From NCBI RefSeq assembly GCF_023502425.1, contig NZ_JAMFMA010000002.1:1-64000 (forward strand): a stretch of DNA of 64,000 nt, read 5' to 3'. This document shows positions 44,060 to 53,961 of the stretch, piece after piece. Below the pieces are notes generated by a model that saw only the letters and a list, made by a program, of their open reading frames with translations, did no database searches and was not told where the DNA came from. A program made the translations under genes and the position numbers. The DNA comes from Flagellimonas spongiicola. Its GTDB lineage: Bacteria > Bacteroidota > Bacteroidia > Flavobacteriales > Flavobacteriaceae. Numbering within the stretch: the stretch's first letter is position 1; each line of letters opens with the position of its first letter.

Positions 44060-44090
44060 CAAATGTACAACCAATTTCAATTTTACCAAA
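44060..44090 (-). promoter_or_regulatory. Promoter of the tetR gene at 43495-44055
   Basis: On the minus strand TTTG (complement of 44087-44090), 19 nt, TACATTTG (complement of 44060-44067). The TTTG is part of the operator, so a bound repressor would cover the -33 element. The start of transcription falls within a few nt of the ATG. Confidence 0.7.
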
Positions 44091-44098
44091 CGTTCGGT
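44085..44098. promoter_or_regulatory. TetR operator before its own gene
   Basis: ACCAAACGTTCGGT, one mismatch from the perfect palindrome at 43459-43472. Confidence 0.8.
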
Positions 44099-44205
44099 AA
44101 TATTTTAACAAATATTTATATTTATTCGTTTTTAAATTAAACAAATCAGATACTTTTACTTTAGTATGAAGTAACCTTTAATTACGACAGATTTCCAGTT
44201 ACTAT

Positions 44206-45375
44206 ATGAACCCACCCAAGTATATACTGCCTACCATTGTCATTGCACAGTTTTTTTGCACCTCGCTGTGGTTTGCAGGTAATGGGGTATTGGTACAACT
44301 TATAGCCGAATACAACTTAGGTGTAAACAGTTTAGGGAACATTACCTCAGCGGTTCAATTTGGATTTATTACAGGCACTTTGCTTTTTGCCGTTTTGACT
44401 TTGACCGATCGTTTTTCGCCTTCCAAAGTTTTCTTGGTTAGCGCCGTTTTAGGTGCACTAAGTAATTTGGGAATTGTACTAGACGGTTCAGGCTAGACCA
44501 TGATTTTAACCTCCCGATTTCTCACTGGCTTTTTCCTAGCAGGTATATATCCAGTGGGAATGAAAATCGCCGCCGATTATTACGATAAAGGTCTCGGTAA
44601 ATCTTTGGGGTACTTAGTTGGTGCTTTGGTGGTGGGTACTGCCCTTCCCCATTTCTTGAAATGGTGGGCTGCTGTGTTTCCTTGGCAGTATGTTATCTAT
44701 TCCATATCCGTTTTAGCCATTATTGGTGGTTTGTTGATGTTTTTATTAGTGCCTGATGGACCTTTTAGAAAACCAAGTCAACGGTTGGACCTAACAGCAT
44801 GTTTCACGGTTTTTAAAAAACGGGGTTTTAGAGCTGCTGCATTTGGCTACTTTGGGCATATGTGGGAATTATACACTTTTTGGGCCTTTGTGCCTTTTCT
44901 TCTGGGATTGCATATGGAACTGAAATCCATCAATAGCTTACCAGTTTCGTTTTGGTCCTTTTGGATTATAGCCATTGGTGGCCTGGCTTGTGTATTAGGC
45001 GGCTATATTTCGCTACGAAAAGGTGCCAAGATCACAGCTGCAATAGCTTTAGGTCTTTCTGGTTTATGCTGTCTGTTATCCCCAGTGTTTTTAAGCTATG
45101 CTTCTACACCAGTATTTATACTATTCCTTTTGTTTTGGGGAATGGTGGTAATTGCGGATTCACCCTTATTCTCCACTTTAGTCGCGAAAAATGCCCCCGT
45201 TGAAATAAAAGGAACCGCTCTGACCATTGTAAACTGTATTGGCTTTGCGATTACAATTTTGAGTTTACAACTTTTGAATCACCTTCAAGCTATAGTTACT
45301 CCAAACTATCTGTTTGTGATTTTGGTCCTAGGGCCCGCAATTGGGTTGTGGAATTTATTTAAAAAACAGTCTTGA
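44206..45375 (+). pseudogene. MFS transporter broken by one in-frame TAG
   Basis: Two parts in the same frame: 44206-44496 (96 residues, opening IVIAQFFCTSLWFAGNGVL) and 44500-45375 (291 residues, TSRFLTGFFLAGIYPVGMKIA onward). Together they make one major facilitator transporter of about 388 residues with 12 helices. A TAG at 44494-44496 interrupts it in the loop before a conserved R-FLTGFFLAGIYPVGMK motif, and an ATG follows after a single codon. This may be a recent nonsense mutation, a sequencing error, or a case of re-initiation. The 3' end overlaps hemL by 17 nt. Confidence 0.85.
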
Positions 45376-46636
45376 CAGCTTCAATCGTTTTGTCCAAATC
45401 CGCATAACTCAAGGCATCATTCAAAAAATAACTTTCAAACGCAGATGGTGGTAGATATACCCCTTGATCTAACATACCATGAAAATACCTTTTAAACGTA
45501 TCGTTATTTCCTTTAGCGGAACTTGCAAAATCAACTACTGGTTCATCACAGAAGTGAACAGAGATCATACTTCCAAAACGGTTGATTTGATGCACTACTC
45601 CCTTTTCAGTTAATACTTCCGCAATGCCCTTATGCAAATATTCAGTTTTTTCGGCTAGACTGGTAAACACTTCAGGTTTGGCATTGAGTTCGCTAAGCAT
45701 AGCCAGTCCAGCACTCATGGCCAATGGATTTCCACTTAAAGTCCCTGCTTGGTAAACCGGTCCTTCAGGTGCCAAGTGGGACATGATTTCGGCACGGGCT
45801 GCAAAAGCACCCACAGGTAAACCGCCGCCAATCACCTTCCCGAACATGACAATATCCGCATCAATTCCCAATGCTTCCTGCGCGCCACCTTTACCCAATC
45901 GGAAACCGGTCATCACCTCATCAAAAAGTAATAATATACCTTCTTGGGTGCAAAGCTCACGGAGCCCATGGATAAAATCTTCTTTAGGAATGATACAACC
46001 CATGTTTCCGGCAATAGGTTCAAGTATAATTGCAGCTATTTCACCACTGTTCGCATCAACAAGTGACTTTACACCATCCAAATCATTGTAATCGGCCAAT
46101 AAAGTGTCTTTTGCCGTTCCTTGGGTAACCCCAGGACTATTAGGACTTCCAAAAGTAACCGCGCCACTTCCAGCTTGTATCAAAAAGGAATCGGAATGTC
46201 CGTGATAACAGCCCGCAAATTTGATGATCTTATCCTTGCCAGTATAGCCTCTAGCCAAGCGTACCGCGCTCATGCAAGCTTCTGTACCGCTGTTCACAAA
46301 ACGGATTTTATCAATATTGGGCACCATGGATACCGCTAATTGCGCCAATTCCGTTTCAATTTCAGTTGGCATCCCAAAGGAGGTTCCTTTTTTGGCTTTT
46401 TCAATTACGGCATTGATTACGGGTTCATGGGCATGACCTAAAATTAGGGGTCCCCACGAGGCGATATAATCGATGAGCTGATTGCCATCTTCATCATAGA
46501 GGTATGCTCCTTTTGCTTCTTTTACAAAAATAGGATCTCCGCCTACGGCCTTGAATGCCCGAACAGGTGAGTTAACTCCACCTGGAATAAATTTTTTGGC
46601 TTCAGCAAAAAGTGCGCTGCTTCGTTGGTATAGCAT
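45359..46636 (-). CDS. hemL: Glutamate-1-semialdehyde 2,1-aminomutase
   Basis: 425 residues. Converts glutamate-1-semialdehyde to 5-aminolevulinate in heme synthesis by the C5 route. Seen: [13 protein letters not shown] (16-28), [24 protein letters not shown], the PLP-binding Asp239 (FDEVMTGFR) and the Schiff-base Lys267 ([14 protein letters not shown]). Standard length. It follows glucosaminidase on the same strand after 67 nt with an inverted repeat. The convergent MFS gene overlaps by 17 nt. Confidence 0.97.
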   Translation of the reverse strand: MLYQRSSALFAEAKKFIPGGVNSPVRAFKAVGGDPIFVKEAKGAYLYDEDGNQLIDYIASWGPLILGHAHEPVINAVIEKAKKGTSFGMPTEIETELAQLAVSMVPNIDKIRFVNSGTEACMSAVRLARGYTGKDKIIKFAGCYHGHSDSFLIQAGSGAVTFGSPNSPGVTQGTAKDTLLADYNDLDGVKSLVDANSGEIAAIILEPIAGNMGCIIPKEDFIHGLRELCTQEGILLLFDEVMTGFRLGKGGAQEALGIDADIVMFGKVIGGGLPVGAFAARAEIMSHLAPEGPVYQAGTLSGNPLAMSAGLAMLSELNAKPEVFTSLAEKTEYLHKGIAEVLTEKGVVHQINRFGSMISVHFCDEPVVDFASSAKGNNDTFKRYFHGMLDQGVYLPPSAFESYFLNDALSYADLDKTIEAVKTVF

Positions 46637-46663
46637 TAGTGTTCTTGGTTTTCTTGAATCCCG

Positions 46664-46694
46664 TTGTATTGAAATTTCAAACGATTCAATACAA
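46664..46694. repeat. Inverted repeat between glucosaminidase and hemL
   Basis: TTGTATTGAA (46664-46673) and TTCAATACAA (46685-46694), perfect 10-bp arms with an 11-nt spacer. No T run follows on the minus strand, so it may be a regulatory hairpin or operator for hemL, 28 nt before its start. Confidence 0.5.
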
Positions 46695-46703
46695 TTAGTG
46701 GGA

Positions 46704-47561
46704 TTATTTGGTTTTTTCTTTCCTGATATTGAGTACCTGCCCTACAGATATGGTATTGTTTCTTAAGTTATTGAGGCGCTTCAATTCATCCACGGAAATG
46801 GTATACTTTTTCGAAATACCATAAAGTGTGTCCCCTCGTTCCACCACATGGGTAAATACATCATATTTTTTAGGGGCACGAACCGTATCGAAACCACCAT
46901 CCACAACTTCAGCATCATACGAATCCAAATCAAATTGCTCAATTAGGGCGATCAATTTTTGCGGATATTTTCGATCAGTGGCGTAACCTGCCTGTCGCAA
47001 ACCGTAAGCCCATTTCTTGTAGTCGTCTCTTCTGTAGTTGAAAAGAAAACTATAACGGGAACGAGAGCTTAGGAATATGCTATGATCACGGAATGAATAC
47101 ATTGGATGATTATATTTACGGAAGCATTCCCCCTTGGCGTCGTCATCGTGAAAATCAAATTCGCCGTCCCAGCCGGTATGGCATTTAATTCCAAAATGGT
47201 TATTGGTTTTACGTGTGAGCTCACCTCTACCGGACCCGCTTTCCAAAATGCCTTGGGCCAAAGTGATACTGGCTGGAATACCAAATGCACGCATTTCGTA
47301 TTGTGCCATTTCCGCAAACGTTTCAATATACTCCCTTGTGTTGGCAATTGGGAATTTCACAAAGCGGCCAGGGTTTGGAGGTAAGGGAAACAATTCGTAT
47401 TCCTTAGGCCCATCCTTTGGTAAATCCCGATTTGGATTTCTAGGGGTTTTGGTCTCAACCACAGGCTTAGGTTGGGGTTGACGTGTTACCGTCCTTTTCT
47501 TGGATTTGCAGCTTGCCATAAGGAGCACAAGCACAACAACATAGGTTATTCTTCTGATCAT
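46704..47561 (-). CDS. Glucosaminidase lipoprotein with LysM
   Basis: 285 residues. Lipoprotein signal ending LLMASC (Cys18). A basic/Pro-rich linker, then a glucosaminidase domain (about 70-200; [29 protein letters not shown] in part, with the catalytic Glu in LESGSG) and a C-terminal LysM domain (about 233-280; [21 protein letters not shown]). It cuts the glycan chain of peptidoglycan and binds it through LysM. Its start overlaps the stop of the PLP deaminase gene by 4 nt. Confidence 0.92.
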   Translation of the reverse strand: MIRRITYVVVLVLLMASCKSKKRTVTRQPQPKPVVETKTPRNPNRDLPKDGPKEYELFPLPPNPGRFVKFPIANTREYIETFAEMAQYEMRAFGIPASITLAQGILESGSGRGELTRKTNNHFGIKCHTGWDGEFDFHDDDAKGECFRKYNHPMYSFRDHSIFLSSRSRYSFLFNYRRDDYKKWAYGLRQAGYATDRKYPQKLIALIEQFDLDSYDAEVVDGGFDTVRAPKKYDVFTHVVERGDTLYGISKKYTISVDELKRLNNLRNNTISVGQVLNIRKEKTK

Positions 47562-48463
47562 AAATCCAATAACGGTAAATTTTTCCTTTTCAGTACCTCG
47601 TTCATTCCTTTTATACCTTGGAGTCCTCCAGTATGGATGGCCAAAATTTGGGTTCCCGGATTAAAATATCCTTTCTTAATCAGGTCAAAAATACCAAAAA
47701 CCATTTTTCCGGTATATATGGGATCTAATGGAATTCCTGTTGTTGCCTTAAAATCGTTTATGAATTGTACCAATTCCGAATTGATCTTGGCATAACCTCC
47801 AAAATGATAGCCCATAACCAAATCCCAATTTTCGGCTTGGGCAAATTTACGGATATCCGATTTTAGAAAATCGCCTTTCAAGGCTGGAAACCCCAATATT
47901 TTCTGATGTTTTTTAGCTGAGTTGATCAATCCCGAAATTGTCCCACCGGTTCCCACGGCACAACAAATCTGAGTAAAAGTATCGTCTTCCTTCGTCAAAA
48001 TCTCTTCACAACCTTTTATGGCCAGTTCATTGCTCCCACCTTCAGGAATTAAATAGAAATCCCCATGCTTTTTCCGCAATACCCCTAAAAACGACTCGTT
48101 TTTTTTATTGCGATAATCCTCACGTGATACAAATTGAAAATCCATACCATGTTTAGCTGCCAATTTCAAGGTAGGGTTGCCTTCCCAGTTTGATTCCAGT
48201 TCGTCACCACGAATAATCCCGATGGTTTTCAAACCAGACTCTTGACCTGCAAATGCAGTGGCGGCAATATGGTTGGAAAATGCTCCTCCAAAAGTCAATA
48301 AGGTTTTGAATCCATCCTGTTGTGCCCTAAATAGATTGTATTTGAGTTTACGGTACTTATTCCCCGAAACAAAATGATGAATGGTATCCTCCCTTTTGAG
48401 GGCTAGTCGCACATCATGCTTTTCTAAAAGTGGCAATTGTACAAACTGGTTGGGAATATTCAA
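47558..48463 (-). CDS. ACC deaminase / D-cysteine desulfhydrase family PLP enzyme
   Basis: 301 residues. Fold type II PLP enzyme: the N-terminal KREDTIHHFVSGNKYRKLKYNL in parts has the Lys-binding loop (SGNKYRKL), then LLTFGGAFSNHIAATA and VGTGGTISGLINS for the phosphate. It matches the 1-aminocyclopropane-1-carboxylate deaminase / D-cysteine desulfhydrase family; substrate unresolved by sequence alone. It overlaps glucosaminidase by 4 nt and is preceded after 10 nt by the HExxH membrane protein, forming an operon. Confidence 0.88.
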   Translation of the reverse strand: MNIPNQFVQLPLLEKHDVRLALKREDTIHHFVSGNKYRKLKYNLFRAQQDGFKTLLTFGGAFSNHIAATAFAGQESGLKTIGIIRGDELESNWEGNPTLKLAAKHGMDFQFVSREDYRNKKNESFLGVLRKKHGDFYLIPEGGSNELAIKGCEEILTKEDDTFTQICCAVGTGGTISGLINSAKKHQKILGFPALKGDFLKSDIRKFAQAENWDLVMGYHFGGYAKINSELVQFINDFKATTGIPLDPIYTGKMVFGIFDLIKKGYFNPGTQILAIHTGGLQGIKGMNEVLKRKNLPLLDL

Positions 48464-48473
48464 TGGGTACAGC

Positions 48474-49125
<652 letters not shown>

Positions 49126-49193
49126 GCCCTGTTCGGCATAGTATTTGTGGTTAAAAACAAGACCATTAACAGCAACTCAAAACAAAATTTGAT

Positions 49194-49772
49194 ATGAAAA
49201 ATGTAAAATTAGTTACCCTATTCGCCTTAGCAGGATTCTTTATGGTTTCCTGTTCTTCCGTCAAGGTTGTTTCCGATTATGATACCAAAACTGATTTTGG
49301 CACATACCAGACGTATGCCTTCTATAAAACTGGTATTGACAAGGCACAAATCTCTGATTTGGACAAAAAACGAATTCTAAGAGCTATTGAAGCTGAAATG
49401 ACCACTCGTGGCTTTGCTAAATCCCAGAAACCAGATGTGCTGATCAGCATTTTCACCAAAGAGCGAGAACGTGTGGATGTTTACAACAACAACTTTGGTT
49501 GGGGTGGAGCTTGGGGCGGTTTTTACAATCCTTGGGTCTGGGGTCCTGGCTGGGGCTGGGGCGGCTACGGCAACAACGTGAGTACCCGAACTGAAGGTTC
49601 ATTATATATAGATGTAATCGATGCCAATAAGAAAGAACTGGTATGGCAAGGTCGTGGAATCGGTACCTTGAACAACACCAGCAAGATTGAAAAGAAAGAA
49701 GCACGTATCAAGGAATTTGTATCGCATATTCTAAAAGAATATCCGCCAATACCTGCTGTAGCTTCCAACTAA
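49194..49772 (+). CDS. DUF4136 domain lipoprotein
   Basis: 192 residues. Lipoprotein signal ending FMVSC (Cys20). VKVVSDYDTKTDFGTYQTYAF and LRAIEAEMTTRGFAKS.KPDVLI are typical of DUF4136. A Gly/Trp-rich stretch (about 100-128) is unusual and probably flexible. Closing segment LVWQGRGIGTL. Envelope lipoprotein of unknown role. A terminator follows. Confidence 0.9.
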   Translation: MKNVKLVTLFALAGFFMVSCSSVKVVSDYDTKTDFGTYQTYAFYKTGIDKAQISDLDKKRILRAIEAEMTTRGFAKSQKPDVLISIFTKERERVDVYNNNFGWGGAWGGFYNPWVWGPGWGWGGYGNNVSTRTEGSLYIDVIDANKKELVWQGRGIGTLNNTSKIEKKEARIKEFVSHILKEYPPIPAVASN

Positions 49773-49777
49773 AATAT

Positions 49778-49804
49778 AACCGTCCGAAAGGGCGGTTTTT
49801 TTTG
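49778..49804 (+). terminator. Terminator after the DUF4136 gene
   Basis: AACCGTCC, GAAA tetraloop, GGGCGGTT (one T-G pair), then a T run. Confidence 0.88.
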
Positions 49805-49872
49805 TTGCATACTCAACAAAAATCGGAAATGAGGACTTGAATTTGTACCTTTAAGGCAAGTAATACAAGAAC

Positions 49873-51624
49873 ATGAGTTACGAATCCAATCCTATTCTGG
49901 ACAAGCTTCCAGAACATCTTAAGCAATTCATAAAACCTCAGAATTATGAAGAATATACCGCCATTGATCAGGCCGTATGGCGATATGTGATGCGAAAAAA
50001 TGTGGATTACCTAAGTCAAGTTGCCCATAAGTCCTATGTAGATGGATTAAATAAAACTGGTATATCCATTGATGACATTCCCAATATGTATGGGATGAAT
50101 CGAATTTTAAAAGAAATTGGTTGGGCTGCTGTTGCGGTAGATGGGTTTATACCGCCAGCCGCATTCATGGAATTCCAAGCATATAATGTTCTAGTAATTG
50201 CTTCCGACATCCGACAGTTGGAAAACATCGAATATACCCCTGCACCGGATATAATTCATGAAGGTGCCGGACACGCACCCATAATTGCCAATCCCGAGTA
50301 TGCCGAGTACTTAAGAAGATTTGGCGAAATTGGATGTAAGGCCATTTCAAGTGCCAAGGATTATGAGTTGTACGAAGCTGTTCGACATCTTTCAATAATA
50401 AAAGAAGCTGCAGGAACTCCTCAGGAAGAGATTAAAAAGGCCGAAGAGCATATTGAATTTCTTCAAGATAATATGGGAGAACCCAGTGAAATGGCACTGA
50501 TTCGTAACCTACATTGGTGGACTGTTGAATACGGACTTATTGGTGAGGTATCACAACCTAAAATATATGGCGCAGGTCTGCTATCTTCAATTGGAGAAAG
50601 CAAATGGTGCATGACAGATGATGTGGTAAAACTTCCCTACACCATTGAAGCAACACACAAGGCATTTGACATTACCAAACCACAACCGCAATTGTTCGTA
50701 ACACCCAATTTTGCGCACTTGAGCCAGGTATTGGAAGATTTTGCAAATACCATGGCCCTACGCACTGGAGGGCTTTCTGGGGTTCAAAAATTAATCAATT
50801 CCAATGCTTTGGGTACTTTGGAACTCAGTACAGGTCTTCAGATATCTGGAACTTTCAATGAAGTAATTGAACACAATGGCAAGCCCATCTATATCAAAAC
50901 CAACGGGCCCACCGCATTGGCGTTTAGGGAAAAAGAACTTGTTGGACATAGTACTTTGGATCATGCGGAAGGTTTTGGCTCACCCATAGGTAAGCTCAAA
51001 GGCATCAATCTAGCTATTGAAGATATGGGGCCACGTGATTTGAAAGCTTATAAGATTTTCGAAGAGGAAGAAGTTACATTGGAATTTGAGGGCGGTATCA
51101 AAGTTGAGGGAACAATCGTCACCGGAACCAGAAACCTTCAGGGTAAAATCCTGTTAATCACATTTAAAGATTGTAAGGTTACCCATAATGATCAGGTTCT
51201 TTTTCTTCCAGAATGGGGATTATATCATATGGCTGTTGGGCAAAACGTGGATTCGGCATTCAATGGCCCTGCTGACTTGCATAGCTTTGATTTGATTTCC
51301 CATGAATTGACGGAAACCACAATCAAGAAAACTTCAAATGCACGTAGGTTAAAGCTTGAAGGCTATTACCAACGTGTTCGCGATTATAGAGACGGAATCA
51401 ATACCTACATCTCCAGAAGCAAATTATTCGAAGAAATCAAAGAAGAATTCCCAGAAGATTGGTTACTGCCTGTAGAATTATATGAACTGGCCAAAAATGG
51501 ACAACGCGATGCCTTGGCGCAAGAAATCAAAAATCATTTGCAGGAAGTCAAAAAATCAAGGCCCGAAGTGGGACACTTGATTGATGATGGATTAGCATTG
51601 GTTGACGAGGCTTTGGTTCGTTAA
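49873..51624 (+). CDS. Aromatic amino acid hydroxylase (pterin-dependent) with C-terminal extension
   Basis: 583 residues. Pterin-dependent hydroxylase core at about 60-310: the iron ligands are His129 and His134 in IHEGAGHAP and Glu219 in WWTVEYGL. Family members usually have about 40 residues between the second His and Glu; here it is 85, so a helical hairpin of about 45 residues (AEYLRRF...MGEP) is inserted. About 270 more residues follow the core with no known motif. Probable phenylalanine hydroxylase, but tyrosine or tryptophan cannot be excluded. Its stop overlaps the convergent peptidase gene. Confidence 0.88.
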   Translation: MSYESNPILDKLPEHLKQFIKPQNYEEYTAIDQAVWRYVMRKNVDYLSQVAHKSYVDGLNKTGISIDDIPNMYGMNRILKEIGWAAVAVDGFIPPAAFMEFQAYNVLVIASDIRQLENIEYTPAPDIIHEGAGHAPIIANPEYAEYLRRFGEIGCKAISSAKDYELYEAVRHLSIIKEAAGTPQEEIKKAEEHIEFLQDNMGEPSEMALIRNLHWWTVEYGLIGEVSQPKIYGAGLLSSIGESKWCMTDDVVKLPYTIEATHKAFDITKPQPQLFVTPNFAHLSQVLEDFANTMALRTGGLSGVQKLINSNALGTLELSTGLQISGTFNEVIEHNGKPIYIKTNGPTALAFREKELVGHSTLDHAEGFGSPIGKLKGINLAIEDMGPRDLKAYKIFEEEEVTLEFEGGIKVEGTIVTGTRNLQGKILLITFKDCKVTHNDQVLFLPEWGLYHMAVGQNVDSAFNGPADLHSFDLISHELTETTIKKTSNARRLKLEGYYQRVRDYRDGINTYISRSKLFEEIKEEFPEDWLLPVELYELAKNGQRDALAQEIKNHLQEVKKSRPEVGHLIDDGLALVDEALVR

Positions 51625-53303
51625 AACCCAAGCTTTGTCAAGTTTTCATCGGTATTTTGAATTTGCGGTACCGGACCTTTTTTTACTGGTAAAAAACTGA
51701 AGTTCTGAGTACTTCCATTCCTTTCGATACCAATTTCCGCGTTTCGCTCAATATCACCATACCAAATGTTACTGGATATAACTTTGTCTCCATTGCGAAT
51801 ACCTGCCATGTACGCCGTACTGCCCTCAATTACATTGGAAATTACCTTATGCTCTTCATTAAAGGTAAACCCAAGCTCGAACACATCGCTTTGAGGACTA
51901 AAGTCAACTGCCAGTTTATTGAACAAATCTCCCAATGGCAATGGCTCGCCATTTTCAATGTGTTTATTGAAAAACTCCTGGAACTGTTCGCCAAGAATTG
52001 GTTTCATGACAGACAAAAAATAGTCATGATTTAGCTTTTGATCCTTTTCCCTGGCATCTTCAAGGATTTGATGCATTACAACATCAAGGCTTTTTTCACC
52101 ATCAGTCAGGCGACGTATTTCAAGATCTAGATAAAATGCAAAAACAGCCCCTCGGTAATAGGGTAAGTTTGCATAATCCCTACTCGCCCAAAAATTTTCA
52201 TAGTTGATCTCCGAGTTTGGAGCTAAGAACACCGGTGAGTTATAAAGTTTACGTATAATCGAATTCATTTCATTAATGAAATGCGTAGAACCAGCTTCAT
52301 TAATATTGTTCTTAGCAATATTCTTGAAGGCGTAATACTCGGTGAAACCTTCACTAAACCAATATTGCTCCTCTTCGTTTTCATTTTTTATGATACTCCC
52401 TATCCAATTGTGCATTAATTCATGATTGAACAAATGCACCATCTGTTCCACTTCCATAAACTCATTGTTTGAGAAGGAGGTAGCAAAGGAATTGGTTATT
52501 CCCGTACCTTGATAACTACTGCCGTTTGGCGTATAAATGGGCTGCATGGTCACTGTAAAATATTCCTGTGTATGATCATTCCAAAAATCCCGCTGCGCGA
52601 TGATCGTTTCTTTGAGAATGGCTTTCATATCACCTACCGTAAAGGGCACCCATTCTCCTCGGGTTGCGAGATATACCGTATTATCCTTTATAGGGATTGC
52701 ATTAACTTCAAAGTCCCCACCTACAAAAATTGCTTCTAAAAATTCCTGCTTGGGAAGTGTTTTTAGATGTTGTGTTTTTTGTTGTGAACCAAAACTGTTT
52801 TGAATTACGTCCTTAGGCCCCAAACCATTCCAATTAATCACCAGATCTAAGGATTCACCGGCTGATTTGGGTACCATAAATAAATTATGGGAAAATAAAT
52901 GGAAATAGGTAGGTTGAATAATTGGTCGGTAGGTCTTTCTAGATGTGATGGGCTTTTCAAAATCCTGTTGTAAAACATAACGAAAATGAAGCTCCTTTAG
53001 ATTTTCGGGATGGTTCAAAACAATCCAACCGCTATCCTTGTTCACTTCAATTGTTCCGGAAACTTTTTCCAACGCCATTTCCTTGATGGCATTATGTAGT
53101 TCTTCTTGTCCCCATGCACTGTTAGGATATTCCAATATGGTGATGCCATCTTGTGAAGGCATAAATTTCATTTCAACCTTCAGTTGATCAATGGAATCTT
53201 TATGTGTCACGGTGATGTTGTAATCAATTTGGTTGGGATTGGGATTGGAACATGAAACAAGAACTAGTAATACAACAAGAAGAGCACCAATTGATCTATA
53301 CAT
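51621..53303 (-). CDS. M61-like aminopeptidase lipoprotein with PDZ domain
   Basis: 560 residues. Lipoprotein signal ending VLVSC (Cys18). N-terminal beta domain, then a gluzincin catalytic domain: His294-Glu295-x-x-His298 (HELMHNWIG) and Glu318 in WFSEGFTEYYA. A C-terminal PDZ-like domain (about 470-545; VISNVIEGSTAYMAGIRNGDKVIS). This is the M61 layout, a glycyl aminopeptidase-like enzyme of the cell envelope. It shares a 4-nt overlap with the convergent hydroxylase gene. Confidence 0.88.
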   Translation of the reverse strand: MYRSIGALLVVLLVLVSCSNPNPNQIDYNITVTHKDSIDQLKVEMKFMPSQDGITILEYPNSAWGQEELHNAIKEMALEKVSGTIEVNKDSGWIVLNHPENLKELHFRYVLQQDFEKPITSRKTYRPIIQPTYFHLFSHNLFMVPKSAGESLDLVINWNGLGPKDVIQNSFGSQQKTQHLKTLPKQEFLEAIFVGGDFEVNAIPIKDNTVYLATRGEWVPFTVGDMKAILKETIIAQRDFWNDHTQEYFTVTMQPIYTPNGSSYQGTGITNSFATSFSNNEFMEVEQMVHLFNHELMHNWIGSIIKNENEEEQYWFSEGFTEYYAFKNIAKNNINEAGSTHFINEMNSIIRKLYNSPVFLAPNSEINYENFWASRDYANLPYYRGAVFAFYLDLEIRRLTDGEKSLDVVMHQILEDAREKDQKLNHDYFLSVMKPILGEQFQEFFNKHIENGEPLPLGDLFNKLAVDFSPQSDVFELGFTFNEEHKVISNVIEGSTAYMAGIRNGDKVISSNIWYGDIERNAEIGIERNGSTQNFSFLPVKKGPVPQIQNTDENLTKLGF

Positions 53304-53355
53304 GATTCGAATTTATTTTAAGACTGATAAATCCCGTCAATGTTACAAAAACAAA

Positions 53356-53961
53356 TCAATCCAAAAAATTTGAAGTATCTGAGATGACTTCACCATGGTA
53401 TTCCAAAGTCCAACCCATAGAATTTGTAATCAGGTAAATTCGAGATAATTCGCTGATCAATCTATTTTCCGCATTGGACTTAAGGTTTGAAGCCTCTATT
53501 TTCATCCGCAAAGCATCCATTACGTTATCCTTTATGGTATTATAATCTGAGGCGTCAAAAGGATTAAAGTAATCGGCCGTTACATCATAATATTGAAAGT
53601 CAGGATTGATTTTGATTTCCGGTTCTGGAATTGACTCTATTGTGATTGTTTTCCGAGCCTCATCCAATGTATAGTCCAGTTGGGATAAATCGTATCCAAT
53701 GGTCACGTCTGCATTAACAACAACCAAGGCTCTTTTATCCGCTGTTAGCAATTGTCCAAACAATTCCTTGGTGTCGGCATAATTCAACACCTCGACAAAA
53801 TGACCTTCAGTTACAATTAATTTGGAAACATGCTGCAATTCCGTTTGAATTAACATTGAATTTTCCTTCAATAGCGCTTTCCTATCTGTGTACTCCGAAC
53901 AAGATTTATAAATAAATATAGACGTCAGCGCAATTAAGGCACCTAGCAGTATCTTTCTCAT
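53356..53961 (-). CDS. DUF4230 membrane-anchored protein
   Basis: 201 residues. N-terminal membrane anchor (about 4-19), then an extracytoplasmic DUF4230 domain with VSKLIVTEGHFVEVL, ALVVVNADVTIGYDLS and IESIPEPEIKINPD. Function unknown. Last gene of the alaS-DUF6090-GSCFA-DUF4230 chain; its ATG abuts the GSCFA stop with no gap. Confidence 0.9.
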   Translation of the reverse strand: MRKILLGALIALTSIFIYKSCSEYTDRKALLKENSMLIQTELQHVSKLIVTEGHFVEVLNYADTKELFGQLLTADKRALVVVNADVTIGYDLSQLDYTLDEARKTITIESIPEPEIKINPDFQYYDVTADYFNPFDASDYNTIKDNVMDALRMKIEASNLKSNAENRLISELSRIYLITNSMGWTLEYHGEVISDTSNFLD

